NCBI GenBank assembly: GCA_030693415.1
Contig: JAUYAR010000148.1
Coordinates: 1-64,000 of the forward strand
From: Candidatus Cloacimonadaceae bacterium
GTDB taxonomy: Bacteria > Cloacimonadota > Cloacimonadia > Cloacimonadales > Cloacimonadaceae
Reading direction: 5' to 3'
Length of the DNA: 64,000 nucleotides
Part shown: positions 18,787 through 27,710 of the stretch, in pieces
How positions within the stretch are numbered: the first letter of the stretch is position 1
Layout of the letters: each line of letters opens with the position of its first letter
The notes under the pieces: model-generated
Database searches by the model: none
Told to the model about the DNA's origin: nothing
The model's input: only the letters and a program-made list of their open reading frames with translations
Program-made: the position numbers and the translations under genes

Positions 18787-20008
18787 CGTTTTCTATTCCC
18801 AAATGATAGTATAAACCCAAGCTTAAACTCCGGCTCAAAGATAAGTATGCGCTCAGTCCGTAGATTTCGTTTGCTCCGTAAAAATCGTCGTAGATAATAC
18901 CCGAAGCATCGATCCACCATGAAGTTTCTCCCTTTATCCAATGCAAAGCCATTTTCAGAGCGGGAAAAATCTGGTATGCCGCACCGAGAGTATGTACGTA
19001 TTCCCGCAGGTCAGAATCCAGCGCTTCCAGATCATGATAGACTCCCGAGAATCCATAGCTAACACTCATCCTGCCATATCTGGCATTGAATCCCAGATCG
19101 CCTTGATAGGCGTTCATTCTTGAATAAGAGCTGAGATGGATCGCTACTATAGGTTTGATCAGCGCATCGCTCAGATACAGTTTTCCTGTAGCTGCCGCAA
19201 AAAAGCTCTTGCCTGGATAGACAGGCTCGTACTCTCCTATCAGAGTTGCCGCCCGAAATCCGAAATCGGCATATTTCGTTTGCTTTCCCAGTTTGAAGCT
19301 GCCCATATAGCGATAGTGGGCATCCTTGACATATTGATCATGATATGAGGCAAGCATCGCCCAGGTGCGTTTCTGCAAACCAAGCGAAGCGGAGAATCCA
19401 TAGTTGCCGGTTTCTTTGTAGCTAAAGCCGGTCGTCAAAAATGTATGCCAGCGTGTGGCTTCTCTCAATGGTGAGGAAGGGGTTTCAATATCTCCTGAAA
19501 CAGTGATCGCTCCGCCGTAATCGTTCACCGCCAGGTATGCCCATCCCAAACCGTCTCTTGCCAGTGCCTGAGAGAGCGAATCACTTTGATCACTGCTTAA
19601 AACCTTTTGGTAGGATAGCCTCGCTCTCAGCGGCTTGCCGCTTTGGAGTTCCGCCTGTCCTTTATAGACGCGGTACATGGAAATATGGGGATGATGGGCG
19701 ATCAGACTGTCCGCTTTGGCGAGTGCGTGTCGATACATTTTCAGAGAATTCAAAGCCCAGAGGATACCCTCGCCGGCGGTGCCGGAATTAGGATTTTCCC
19801 GTTCCACCCATTGATATTGCGCCAAAGCCATATCAGGTTTGGAATCCATCATGTAATAATAGGCAAGATTGATGCGCTCGCTTGCGTCCGCGGGATAGAC
19901 ATTCAGATAGCGGATTGTTTTTCCGATCAGATCGGGATAATCCATCTGCGCAGCACCAAGAATGCCAATGAGCAGAAGAAATGCAAGCAGGGCGTATATT
20001 TGTTTCAT
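18740..20008 (-). CDS. TPR protein with C-terminal outer-membrane barrel (YaiO-like layout)
   Basis: This 422-residue protein has a signal peptide (MKQIYALLAFLLLIGILGAAQ) and about four TPR-like helical pairs to residue ~175 (INLAYYYMMDSKPDMALAQYQWVERENPN is the clearest). About 240 residues of alternating beta strands follow and end in HTNISLRY, a terminal aromatic residue typical of barrels recognised by the BAM complex. The layout is like the YaiO family. It lies 23 bases downstream of another exported TPR gene and overlaps the lipoprotein gene. It probably forms the outer-membrane part of whatever this operon makes or exports. Confidence 0.75.
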   Translation of the reverse strand: MKQIYALLAFLLLIGILGAAQMDYPDLIGKTIRYLNVYPADASERINLAYYYMMDSKPDMALAQYQWVERENPNSGTAGEGILWALNSLKMYRHALAKADSLIAHHPHISMYRVYKGQAELQSGKPLRARLSYQKVLSSDQSDSLSQALARDGLGWAYLAVNDYGGAITVSGDIETPSSPLREATRWHTFLTTGFSYKETGNYGFSASLGLQKRTWAMLASYHDQYVKDAHYRYMGSFKLGKQTKYADFGFRAATLIGEYEPVYPGKSFFAAATGKLYLSDALIKPIVAIHLSSYSRMNAYQGDLGFNARYGRMSVSYGFSGVYHDLEALDSDLREYVHTLGAAYQIFPALKMALHWIKGETSWWIDASGIIYDDFYGANEIYGLSAYLSLSRSLSLGLYYHLGIENDEYSDLIHTNISLRY

Positions 20009-20031
20009 GGTTGGATTCTTGAGTGGTGGGT

Positions 20032-20631
20032 CTATTCCAAAATACCTTTGTAGATGGTGATTATAGCTGATTGGGGATAGTATTTTTTTAGCAGCCGGAA
20101 ATGTTCTTTAGCGCCGTTGATATCTCCGCTCAAATAAAGATTATTCACCAGATATCCACGGTTTTCCATATCCCAGGGATAGACTTGGAAGATATGCGTG
20201 TAGAATTGAGCGGCTTTGGCATAGTCTTTGATCATGTATGCCGCGTATGCTGCTTTGCCAAGCAGGGTGGTGTTTTCGGGGTGTAGCTTCACCTGCATCG
20301 ATCCCAGGGACAGCGCGTCTTTCCAGTTTCCCAACGCCAACTGGCAATTGATGATGCCGATATTGGCATCAATGTTTTCCCGCAGGCGGTTGGCGTTTTG
20401 ATAAGAGACTAACGCTTCGGCATATTTTCCCATTTGATACAGAAGCCAGGCACTGCGGATCTGGAAGAAGGGCTCGTTTTTATCTTGCTCTAAAAGCTCT
20501 TGCATGATCAGATGAGCGAGCACATAATTGCCATCAGTTTCTGCCTGGTAGGATTCGCTGATGCCGCGCAAAGCGAACAGGGGCATCGTTATCAGGGATA
20601 GTATGATCAATAGAAATATCGGTCTATTCAT
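20032..20631 (-). CDS. Exported TPR-repeat protein
   Basis: This 199-residue protein has an N-terminal signal peptide (MNRPIFLLIILSLITMPLFA) and four to five tetratricopeptide repeats filling the rest. Examples are GKYAEALVSYQNANRLRENIDANIG, GNWKDALSLGSMQVKLHPEN and KDYAKAAQFYTHIFQVYP. TPR stacks bind other proteins, so this is probably a periplasmic scaffold. It overlaps the end of the urea-transporter/M23 gene by eight bases and precedes the TPR-barrel gene, which places it between an inner-membrane and an outer-membrane component. Confidence 0.75.
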   Translation of the reverse strand: MNRPIFLLIILSLITMPLFALRGISESYQAETDGNYVLAHLIMQELLEQDKNEPFFQIRSAWLLYQMGKYAEALVSYQNANRLRENIDANIGIINCQLALGNWKDALSLGSMQVKLHPENTTLLGKAAYAAYMIKDYAKAAQFYTHIFQVYPWDMENRGYLVNNLYLSGDINGAKEHFRLLKKYYPQSAIITIYKGILE

Positions 20632-22834
20632 TGGATTCCTCCTCGGGTTGGATTCGGGTAGCGGTCACCAGTTCCTGATCTCCACGATGCAGAGATATTT
20701 CCCGGATTCCGTTTTTGCGGGTGATTGTCACTTTGGCGAGATACTTTTTGATCGTCATCCCCAAAACGCTCAAATCGGTAGTGCTAACCAGAAGGATATC
20801 TTTCTTTTCCACTACGATCCTGGATAGCGTGCGCACCCGGATCGGTTTGAAAAAGGGGATCAGAAACAGGGTCACATTTTTCCAGAAAGGACTCATCGTC
20901 ACGGACAAGCTGGGCTCGTCGGTCCAATTTAGATTGTGGTTCTCGATCCAGGGGATCCTTGACGAGGCAAGGGCAAAGGCGCGCAAGGCTCCCGGTTTCA
21001 GTTTGGTTAGATTCAATGCGTTAAAAATACCGTTGTAGATGGAATATTCAAGCTTTGCCCCGCTATCGGAGTGGATTCTATGGATTCCCATCAGATCGAG
21101 CTCAACCTTCCAGTTCTCCACAAATTTCCTGCCGTTGGTTTGGACATGGTAGCTTTGGCTTTGATCATAGCTCAGATGCAGGATATTCGCAAGCTCACGT
21201 TCCGCGACCAGCGGCGAGATGATGTCGCCCTCTTTGGGGATACCGCTGGTGATGAAAGTGTAATCGCCGATTTCATCCAGATATTTGTAATTGACGATAT
21301 GACAGAAGATGGATTTTGTTCCGGCATCGATTCCGCTTTGCGCCTGAAAGTGCAGATGCGGGATCGGAGACCTGCCGGAATTTCCCACCAAACCGAGCTT
21401 TTCACCTTGTTTGATATAATCGCCCTCGGCAAGTTTCACGGAGCCTTCCTTCAAGTGCGCATAGAGGCTGTAGAATCCGTAGCCATGGGAGATAGTTACG
21501 TAATTTCCCCAATTATCCTGTGTATTCGTGATACCGATTGGGTTGTCAGGGATTTTGTTCACGACTTTTACCACATATCCTGCTGCCGCTGCATAGACGT
21601 TTTTGCCGAAAGCGTAATAGTCCTTGACGCTATCGGGAACATCTGAGTATTTCTTGCCGAAGCGGTCTTCAATCTCAAAATCCCAAGCGAACGCCCATTC
21701 CTTTTTATGAGTATGTGTCCCGTTGTGCCCTTGGGTCACAAGCCATTCACCAGTCACGGGAAGCTGCATTTGGGGGATGCCGGTACTGGAGAAACGTTTG
21801 TATCTTGAAAGATACGCGTCCAGCGCCTTTTCGGGGTGCAGTATGCCAAGGTCGTTGATGATCGGAGATCGTGGTAAAGCTCTCAAACGGAGCGCGAAGA
21901 TCACAATCAAGACGACGATATTGAGCGGGAAGGCAAAGATCGGGATCAATAGCACATCTCCCCTGGCGGGCATGTAATCCGGAAAATAGTACTTGCCGGA
22001 AAGAACAAATGCCAGGGCAAAGCCAATCACTGTAGCGATGGCAGCAGTCAGATAAGCAGATTTACTGGGAATCAGAAACACCGAGCCGATGGTCAGGCTA
22101 ATCAGGATCAGGTTAAATCCCGGGAAAAACATCCCATAAGTACTGCCGATGTTGACAAAACTGAGCAGGAAATAGCAGATTCCCCATCCCATCAATGAAA
22201 GCATGAAGGCGATCCTCGAGATGAAAAGCAGGATGAGCGTAACCGCAATCCCGGCAAGGATATCCGGCACGAACACAATGCTCCCCATGCTGAGTAAATA
22301 GTCCCTCCAAAACCAGATCAGATCAGGCTTCGCGCTCAGGATTATCGGCTTGGCAAAACCTGTTCCGGTGAAATCGCCGCTTCGAACCAAATAATACCAA
22401 AAGACGGTCGCAGCTATGGAAAAAGCAAGACTCATCGATGGCAATTTGAACCAACTCAACGTGAAATGAGTGAGCACCGCGTAGAGAAAAAGCGTTGATA
22501 GCGATGCCACAAGCAACAGTGCCGCATACTGTTCCGGCTGCGAGGCGATTCCACTCAAGGGATAGTAGTATCCGATCGCTAGGGCGATCAGCAGGCTGTT
22601 GAAAGAATTGATTCCGCTGCCGCTGTCCCAACCTTCAAACCCAACCGCCCGATTTGCGAGTAGGGCTATCACAAGCCCCGCCAAGCCGGAGAGACCCACA
22701 ATGGGGGAGAGCATGGTGAGCAGCATCAGGATCAAGCCCAGCCAGAGATTGTCCGAAAACAATATCGTCGCGTAGCTGTGCGGGATCGCTCTCAGAAAAG
22801 AAAAACCACGGGTCATAACGGCTGATTTGGTCAC
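20624..22834 (-). CDS. Urea-transporter-like membrane domain fused to M23 metallopeptidase
   Basis: This 736-residue protein has two clear parts. Residues 1-~315 are about ten membrane helices with urea-transporter family features (LFSDNLWLGLILMLLTMLSP near the start, INSFNSLLIALAIGYYY in the first repeat, FFPGFNLILISLTIG in the second). Residues ~360-520 form an M23/LytM fold: THKKEWAFAWDF gives His376 and Asp385, GNYVTISHGYGFYSLYAHL the core strands, GNSGRSPIPHLHF the His493-x-His495 pair, so the zinc ligands look intact. The last ~215 residues are beta-rich and unassigned. M23 enzymes cut peptidoglycan cross-bridges or other glycine-containing peptides, outside the inner membrane. It overlaps both neighbours by four and eight bases. 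Confidence 0.85.
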   Translation of the reverse strand: MTKSAVMTRGFSFLRAIPHSYATILFSDNLWLGLILMLLTMLSPIVGLSGLAGLVIALLANRAVGFEGWDSGSGINSFNSLLIALAIGYYYPLSGIASQPEQYAALLLVASLSTLFLYAVLTHFTLSWFKLPSMSLAFSIAATVFWYYLVRSGDFTGTGFAKPIILSAKPDLIWFWRDYLLSMGSIVFVPDILAGIAVTLILLFISRIAFMLSLMGWGICYFLLSFVNIGSTYGMFFPGFNLILISLTIGSVFLIPSKSAYLTAAIATVIGFALAFVLSGKYYFPDYMPARGDVLLIPIFAFPLNIVVLIVIFALRLRALPRSPIINDLGILHPEKALDAYLSRYKRFSSTGIPQMQLPVTGEWLVTQGHNGTHTHKKEWAFAWDFEIEDRFGKKYSDVPDSVKDYYAFGKNVYAAAAGYVVKVVNKIPDNPIGITNTQDNWGNYVTISHGYGFYSLYAHLKEGSVKLAEGDYIKQGEKLGLVGNSGRSPIPHLHFQAQSGIDAGTKSIFCHIVNYKYLDEIGDYTFITSGIPKEGDIISPLVAERELANILHLSYDQSQSYHVQTNGRKFVENWKVELDLMGIHRIHSDSGAKLEYSIYNGIFNALNLTKLKPGALRAFALASSRIPWIENHNLNWTDEPSLSVTMSPFWKNVTLFLIPFFKPIRVRTLSRIVVEKKDILLVSTTDLSVLGMTIKKYLAKVTITRKNGIREISLHRGDQELVTATRIQPEEESNE

Positions 22835-24180
22835 AGTTTCTTCAAGTGCTCCGGGATTCTTTCACGGTCGTTGATGTCGGAAAGTTCTTCTTTCTCTCGG
22901 ATCAGCTCATGTTGTCCGGTTTCACCGATCAAGACCACAGGCGGTCGAAACTCGATAAATTGCATCCACTGCGTGTTGTTGTAGGCGCCGACGGGATGGA
23001 TCAAAACATGCTCACCGGTATAGAGATCGGGGAAGGGTAGCGCGGGACGGATCACGTCAATATTCATGCACAGTGGTCCATAGAAAACAGTATTTTGATA
23101 TGCTCCGGAAAATGGCCGCGTGGGGATGACTTTGAGTTTGTACCACCAAGCGGTGATCAAGGTATTCACTCCGGCGTCGAGGATGATTGCCCGCTCTCCG
23201 GTGGGGAGGTTTTTCCTGCCGATCACGCCACTGATCATTGTTCCAGCTTCGTCGATCAAAGCCCTGCCAGTTTCCAAAATGAGGGTGGGCAGATGCTCGC
23301 TCACAAACGGCGATTCGTTGAAGGCGTTGCCGATTGCGGCGGCATATTGATCATAGGAGGGAGAAGAAAGCTCGCCGGGCGTATATTGTTCGTGGAGGGT
23401 GTTTTGAGAAGCGAATCCACCGCCCAGATCGATGTATGTGACCACGATGCCCAGCTCTTTTTCCACTTGTTGGGCGAGAGCTAATAGCGCTTTGGCAGCA
23501 TAGTAATAGGCATTCGCGTCGATGATAAAAGTGCCGATGTGGGTGTGCAAGCCTTTGAGGTTCATCATCCTGCCGGTGACCAAACGGTGAATGGCGCGCA
23601 TCGCTTCTCCGTTTTCATAATTGAAGCCAAAGCGCGACCACAGGGGATAGATACCGGTGTCCATATTGACTCGGATCGCCACATCCGGGATGGTGTCCAA
23701 TTCTTCGGCGATCCGTTCGATTAGGTAGAGCTCATCCAAATGGTCGATGTGGATCAGAGCGCTATCTTTGATTGCCGTCACCAGTTCTTCGCGGCGTTTT
23801 CCCGGTCCGTTGAAAATGATGGATTTGCCCTCGACTCCGAGCTTTCTTGCCATCTGATATTCCATGCCAGAGACGACTTCCGCGCGGGCTCCTTCCTGAT
23901 GGAAAATGCTGCAAACTGCTGCCAGATAGTTGGTTTTGTAGCTCCACGCCATCTCGACCTTGGAATAGTGCATCTGCATCGTTTCATGGAGGCGGCGATA
24001 GTTTTTACGCATCCGGCTTTCGGATATCACGAGCGCGGGGGAACCATAAGTCGCCACGAGTTCTTTGATTCCGATGCCGTCGATGTTGTCCTGATGGCGA
24101 ACGACACTTTTGGCGCCGTATTTATTCATGTTTCCGTTATAATTGCGTTCGATATAAGGTGCTGTGTATGCCTTTTTCAA
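22831..24180 (-). CDS. PLP-dependent decarboxylase (Orn/DAP/Arg decarboxylase 2, LysA-like fold)
   Basis: This 449-residue type III PLP enzyme has the cofactor lysine in EMAWSYKTNYL (residue ~82), the phosphate-binding glycine loop in TYIDLGGGFASQ, LILETGRALIDEAG, and the second-subunit catalytic cysteine in YGPLCMNIDV. Family members decarboxylate ornithine, lysine, diaminopimelate, arginine or carboxy-polyamines. The loop that reads substrate is not standard for diaminopimelate decarboxylase, and the gene is flanked by an ATP-grasp ligase and the UT-M23 fusion with four-base overlaps on both sides. I infer that it acts on a specialised amino acid or amino-acyl product rather than in lysine synthesis; a housekeeping lysA remains possible. 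Confidence 0.85.
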   Translation of the reverse strand: MKKAYTAPYIERNYNGNMNKYGAKSVVRHQDNIDGIGIKELVATYGSPALVISESRMRKNYRRLHETMQMHYSKVEMAWSYKTNYLAAVCSIFHQEGARAEVVSGMEYQMARKLGVEGKSIIFNGPGKRREELVTAIKDSALIHIDHLDELYLIERIAEELDTIPDVAIRVNMDTGIYPLWSRFGFNYENGEAMRAIHRLVTGRMMNLKGLHTHIGTFIIDANAYYYAAKALLALAQQVEKELGIVVTYIDLGGGFASQNTLHEQYTPGELSSPSYDQYAAAIGNAFNESPFVSEHLPTLILETGRALIDEAGTMISGVIGRKNLPTGERAIILDAGVNTLITAWWYKLKVIPTRPFSGAYQNTVFYGPLCMNIDVIRPALPFPDLYTGEHVLIHPVGAYNNTQWMQFIEFRPPVVLIGETGQHELIREKEELSDINDRERIPEHLKKL

Positions 24181-25250
24181 TTTGTAACTCCTATAATTAG
24201 CTCACTCTTGGCGGCGATCTCTCCCATGGTGGAAATGTCCGCGATGAGGTCTTCGGCGTGGCGGATGAACATGGTGCCGGGCTTGCAAACCGGAAGTGGA
24301 TCAACTTCCTTGCCCAAAGCAAGTAAAACGACCGCCGCGGGTTGGTTTTGCCCTGCGCCTTCCGCAAGACGAACCCAAGCGGGAAAACGCGGATTAATTT
24401 CGATCAGATAGTAGATCCCGTCTTGTCCTTTGATCGCTTCGAGTTCGCAGGGCCCGCGCCATTTGAGGATGCTGATCACTTTCTCTGCAAATGCGTCGAG
24501 ACCGGCATTTTTGACCACGACTCCACCGAAACCCTTGCCTTTGTCCGTGATGACCAGTTTTTTCTGGGGAACCATACCCAGCATGCCGCCCTTGCCGTCA
24601 CCAACGATCACAATGTTAAATTCCTCGCCGGGAACGATTTTTTGAAATATGATGGGTAAGCCCCAGCGGGATTGGATATCATAATAGTGTTTTAGAGCTT
24701 CCTCGGGATTGCGAGCTTTGAAAGCCTCGTAATATCTGCCCTTGACCATGAGCGGATAGGGTATCTGATCTGATATTTGGTAGATCTGAGAGGGATCGCT
24801 CACGAGTATCGTCTGAGGCACAAAGATGCCCTTGGGTGGAAAGAATCCGGCGAGCGCGGTCTTGTCTCTGAGCAAAAAACCTCTTTCGTCCGTGATATAG
24901 CAATGGACACCACGGTTTTTCAGCTCCTGCTCCAGACGGATGAAGAGGATGATCTCCGCGTCGAGGGTGGGGATGATCACATCGATTTTTGTCTTGCTCA
25001 GGATATAATCGATGCGGCTCATAAAAGCTTCCGCACCGGTGGAAGGATATGGCATCTGGTAGATCTCGTCCGCGAGACCTTCCAGATAGATTCCGGATTC
25101 CATCGAATCATAGACCAGACCGATGATCTTGCCCTTGAATCCGGCATTTCGGATACTGCGGATAACAGGAACCCCGGGTTGGGGATTGTCGCCGGTTTTG
25201 AGACCGCTGACGGCGATCACGACATCGAGCGTGGAAAGATCAGGATTCAT
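24177..25250 (-). CDS. ATP-grasp ligase (carbamoyl-phosphate-synthase-like / PylC-like)
   Basis: This 357-residue protein has an N-terminal Rossmann-like preATP-grasp fold (VVIAVSGLKTGDNPQPGVPVI, DVIIPTLDAE) and an ATP-grasp fold. The latter shows PYPLMVKGRYYEA, FQKIVPGEEFNIVIV and CELEAIKGQDGIYYLIEINPRFPAW, where the E...N.R residues bind Mg-ATP. Such enzymes activate a carboxylate as an acylphosphate and join it to an amine. It begins nine bases after the PqqD-like gene and overlaps the decarboxylase by four. That context suggests amide-bond formation on a peptide or amino acid held by the PqqD-like protein. It is not carB, which would be twice as long. Confidence 0.88.
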   Translation of the reverse strand: MNPDLSTLDVVIAVSGLKTGDNPQPGVPVIRSIRNAGFKGKIIGLVYDSMESGIYLEGLADEIYQMPYPSTGAEAFMSRIDYILSKTKIDVIIPTLDAEIILFIRLEQELKNRGVHCYITDERGFLLRDKTALAGFFPPKGIFVPQTILVSDPSQIYQISDQIPYPLMVKGRYYEAFKARNPEEALKHYYDIQSRWGLPIIFQKIVPGEEFNIVIVGDGKGGMLGMVPQKKLVITDKGKGFGGVVVKNAGLDAFAEKVISILKWRGPCELEAIKGQDGIYYLIEINPRFPAWVRLAEGAGQNQPAAVVLLALGKEVDPLPVCKPGTMFIRHAEDLIADISTMGEIAAKSELIIGVTN

Positions 25251-25259
25251 CGCAGCGCC

Positions 25260-25508
25260 CTAAAAATCGATCAGATCGAGGGATTCGAGCATCAGGACAT
25301 AGTGTTCGAAATCGCTGTTGAAATGATCTTCGCTGATTTCATACTCATCAAGGATCTTTGTTCTTATCTCACTTTTCCCCAATCCCTGGCTGAGGTATTT
25401 CAATATCTTGAGCCCGGTCTCGTTGACCGTGTAGCTGCTGCCGCTTCCGGGATCGAATACAAAGCCATTGTCGTTCATTGCAAGGTCTTTTAGTTTGTCG
25501 GTATTCAT
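25260..25508 (-). CDS. PqqD-like protein (RiPP recognition element fold)
   Basis: This 82-residue protein matches the PqqD pattern: a beta hairpin (GFVFDPGSGSSYTVNETG), then helices with LKILKYLSQGLGKSEIRTKILDEYEISEDHFNSDF and a final FEHYVLMLESLDLIDF. PqqD-type domains bind leader peptides and hand them to modifying enzymes. It is the first gene of the operon, 136 bases after hydE, so a promoter should lie in that gap; the best pair I see on the minus strand (TTGAGA and TATATT, 20 bases apart) is poor. No small precursor-peptide frame is visible between 25509 and 25644. Substrate unknown. Confidence 0.85.
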   Translation of the reverse strand: MNTDKLKDLAMNDNGFVFDPGSGSSYTVNETGLKILKYLSQGLGKSEIRTKILDEYEISEDHFNSDFEHYVLMLESLDLIDF

Positions 25509-25644
25509 CTGAAACCTCTTTTTGCATCACATATATTTTGGCTAAAATCTATACATTGGGAAACGGAATATACTGCACGATTTAACCGTTCTTCTCAATA
25601 CAGCAAAAGATAAGCCAACCTACAGGAATGTTTGTATTTTTGCC

Positions 25645-26688
25645 TTATTTGTTGCGGATGAAGTGTTTGGAATCGCCCCACTGATTATATCCGACAGTCT
25701 CGCCGATGCTGTGAATGCGGTTTTCGAGGCAACATCTGCACTGGGTTGCGTTTTCGTCCATGCAGGGTTTTCCATCATAGAGTTGATAGCCTTCGCGGTA
25801 TTTGGTATCCGTGAGATTGGGCATGATGATGTTTGCCCCGGCGAGCAGCCCCAGCTCCCTGCCGGTGGGCATCAAAGCCTGTAAAGCGGTGGTGGACGCG
25901 ATATTGACGTCTTTGAGAGCGATGCGGCAGACGGCGATCATTTTCAGGGCGTTTTGAAGAGCTTTGTCCTGATCGTATTGTTCCGAAAGATGTCCCAACG
26001 GTGTGTCATGATGAGGAATGAAGGGTCCCATGCCCAGCATGTCGATATCCTCATCATAGAAGAAAAGAATATCGTCGGCAAGGTCTTCCACCGTCTGTCC
26101 CGGCAAGCCGATCATCACTCCCGTGCCTACTTGATAACCGACTTTTTTGAGAACACGGAGACAATTCACCCGATGCTCAAAAGAATGATCCGCCGGGTGG
26201 AGGGTCTTGTATAACACCGGATTACTGGTTTCGATCCTCAACAGATAGCGGTGTGCCCCGGCATCAAACCATCTCTGATAAACCTCTTCGCTCTGTTCGC
26301 CAAGGGAAAGCGTGATTCCCAATTCTGAATTGGATAGCTCTTTAATGGAAGACACAAGTTCGGTGATAAAATCCGTGTACCATCTGTCCTCACGTTCGCC
26401 GGATTGGATGACGATGGAACCATAGCCCTGTTCCCAACACCACTTTGCCTCGGCAAGGACTTCCTCTTTATCAATGAGATAACGTTCCACTTTGTCGTTG
26501 CCGGCACGGATTCCGCAATAATAGCAGTCTTTGGCGCAGATGTTGCTCAGCTCGATCAAGCCTCTATAATAGACGTTCGTGCCGATGTTTTCTTTCTTGA
26601 TTTCATAGGCGCGGCGATACAAAGCATTGATCTCTTCGGGGTCTGTGATGTTCAGAAGCCTGATCAGTTCATCGCGATCGGGTCTCAT
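25645..26688 (-). CDS. hydE: [FeFe]-hydrogenase maturation radical SAM enzyme HydE
   Basis: This 347-residue radical SAM protein has the CxxxCxxC motif as NICAKDCYYCGIR (Cys51, 55, 58). It has the HydE-type segments QSGEREDRWYTDFI, GQTVEDLADDILF, MGPFIPHHDTPL and NIIMPNLTD. It keeps the C-terminal cysteines of the auxiliary site (CMDENATQCRCC). HydE works with HydF and HydG to build the H-cluster; neither is in this window. The ATG at 26688, giving an ATGA overlap with the Sel1 gene, is preferred over the ATG at 26709. PylB is a related family, but the C-terminal cysteines favour HydE. Confidence 0.88.
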   Translation of the reverse strand: MRPDRDELIRLLNITDPEEINALYRRAYEIKKENIGTNVYYRGLIELSNICAKDCYYCGIRAGNDKVERYLIDKEEVLAEAKWCWEQGYGSIVIQSGEREDRWYTDFITELVSSIKELSNSELGITLSLGEQSEEVYQRWFDAGAHRYLLRIETSNPVLYKTLHPADHSFEHRVNCLRVLKKVGYQVGTGVMIGLPGQTVEDLADDILFFYDEDIDMLGMGPFIPHHDTPLGHLSEQYDQDKALQNALKMIAVCRIALKDVNIASTTALQALMPTGRELGLLAGANIIMPNLTDTKYREGYQLYDGKPCMDENATQCRCCLENRIHSIGETVGYNQWGDSKHFIRNK

Positions 26689-27560
26689 TTGCTCACTCTT
26701 TTTGCCCAATCGGTATGCAGGGTTTCAGCCTTATTCAATTGCTCCGCGGTGAGTTTTATCGCCAGTTCGTCACGATGTTTCTCAAAGAGCGCCAGATCTT
26801 CAGTATTGCAATTATGAGCAGCAAGGCGAAAGAGAGCGTATGCTTGCACGACGTCTTTGGAAACGCCATGTCCAAGATTGTAGCAAACTCCGAGGTTGTG
26901 TGCAGCGGATAAATTACCTTGTTCGGCTGCCATTCGATACCATTTCACAGCTTCCGAGAGGTTCTTTTTCACGCCCTCGCCATTGTATAAACTGTCTCCC
27001 AGATAGAGCTGCGCCATTGCGTGTCCCTGTTGTGCAGCTTTTTGATACCATTTGACTGCTTCGCTTTGATTCACTTTTGTACCGGATCCCCAATAATAGC
27101 AATTGGCAAGGCAAAACTGCCCCTCGGGATTACCCAGGGTGGCGGCTCGGGAATACCATTGAAACGCTTCTTGCTCATTCACAGGGATCCCGTCTCCGGT
27201 ATTCAGACAATTTGCCAGGTTGAGCTGCGCTTCAATATGATCTTGTCCCGCTGCGAGGCGATACCAATGCGCTGCTTCCGCGCGATTGAGGGTGATTCCC
27301 AAACCGTAGAATGCGCAAACGCCAAGGAAAAATTGTGCCTCAGGACTACCGTTGGCTGCCGCCTGACGATACCACTTCAGCGCTTCGGATCCATCCTGCA
27401 ACACACCGTTGCCGTTGCTGTAATTTTGCGCCATCAGAAACTGTGCCAAACTGTCCCCCTGTTTGGCACGATTCAGCAGGTCGATCAGCTCTTTGGGGTT
27501 GGCGCGCAATACCGGGATAAAGCACACCCCGACTATTAGTAGTATATGCAATTTATTCAC
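26685..27560 (-). CDS. Exported Sel1-repeat protein
   Basis: This 291-residue protein has a signal peptide (MNKLHILLIVGVCFIPVLRA) followed by six consecutive Sel1-like repeats of 36 residues. Each has the form AQxxLAxxYxxGxGVxxNxxEAxKWYRxAAxxG, from about residue 37 to 250, and a short helical tail closes it. Sel1/TPR-like stacks are protein-binding scaffolds, here in the periplasm or outer membrane. It is the first gene of a two-gene unit with hydE (four-base overlap), an odd pairing for a cytoplasmic radical SAM enzyme, so the linkage is probably transcriptional only. Confidence 0.85.
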   Translation of the reverse strand: MNKLHILLIVGVCFIPVLRANPKELIDLLNRAKQGDSLAQFLMAQNYSNGNGVLQDGSEALKWYRQAAANGSPEAQFFLGVCAFYGLGITLNRAEAAHWYRLAAGQDHIEAQLNLANCLNTGDGIPVNEQEAFQWYSRAATLGNPEGQFCLANCYYWGSGTKVNQSEAVKWYQKAAQQGHAMAQLYLGDSLYNGEGVKKNLSEAVKWYRMAAEQGNLSAAHNLGVCYNLGHGVSKDVVQAYALFRLAAHNCNTEDLALFEKHRDELAIKLTAEQLNKAETLHTDWAKRVSK

Positions 27561-27710
27561 TTAGGAACTACCTCATTAAAATTTATTGTCTATGCCGCCA
27601 ATCTTTTGAAACTGCATAAGTTGTCAAACTATTTTTCAGGATTTTTTTCACAACCCTTAAGTAGCTGCATCACAGTATATTGAACTTCGTGTATGGCGAA
27701 TTGAACGGCA

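Noticed and set aside
22831-24180. Housekeeping diaminopimelate decarboxylase (lysA)
   Set aside because: The fold fits, but the substrate-loop sequence and the four-base coupling to an ATP-grasp ligase and UT-M23 fusion do not favour a lysine-pathway role; left as a generic decarboxylase.
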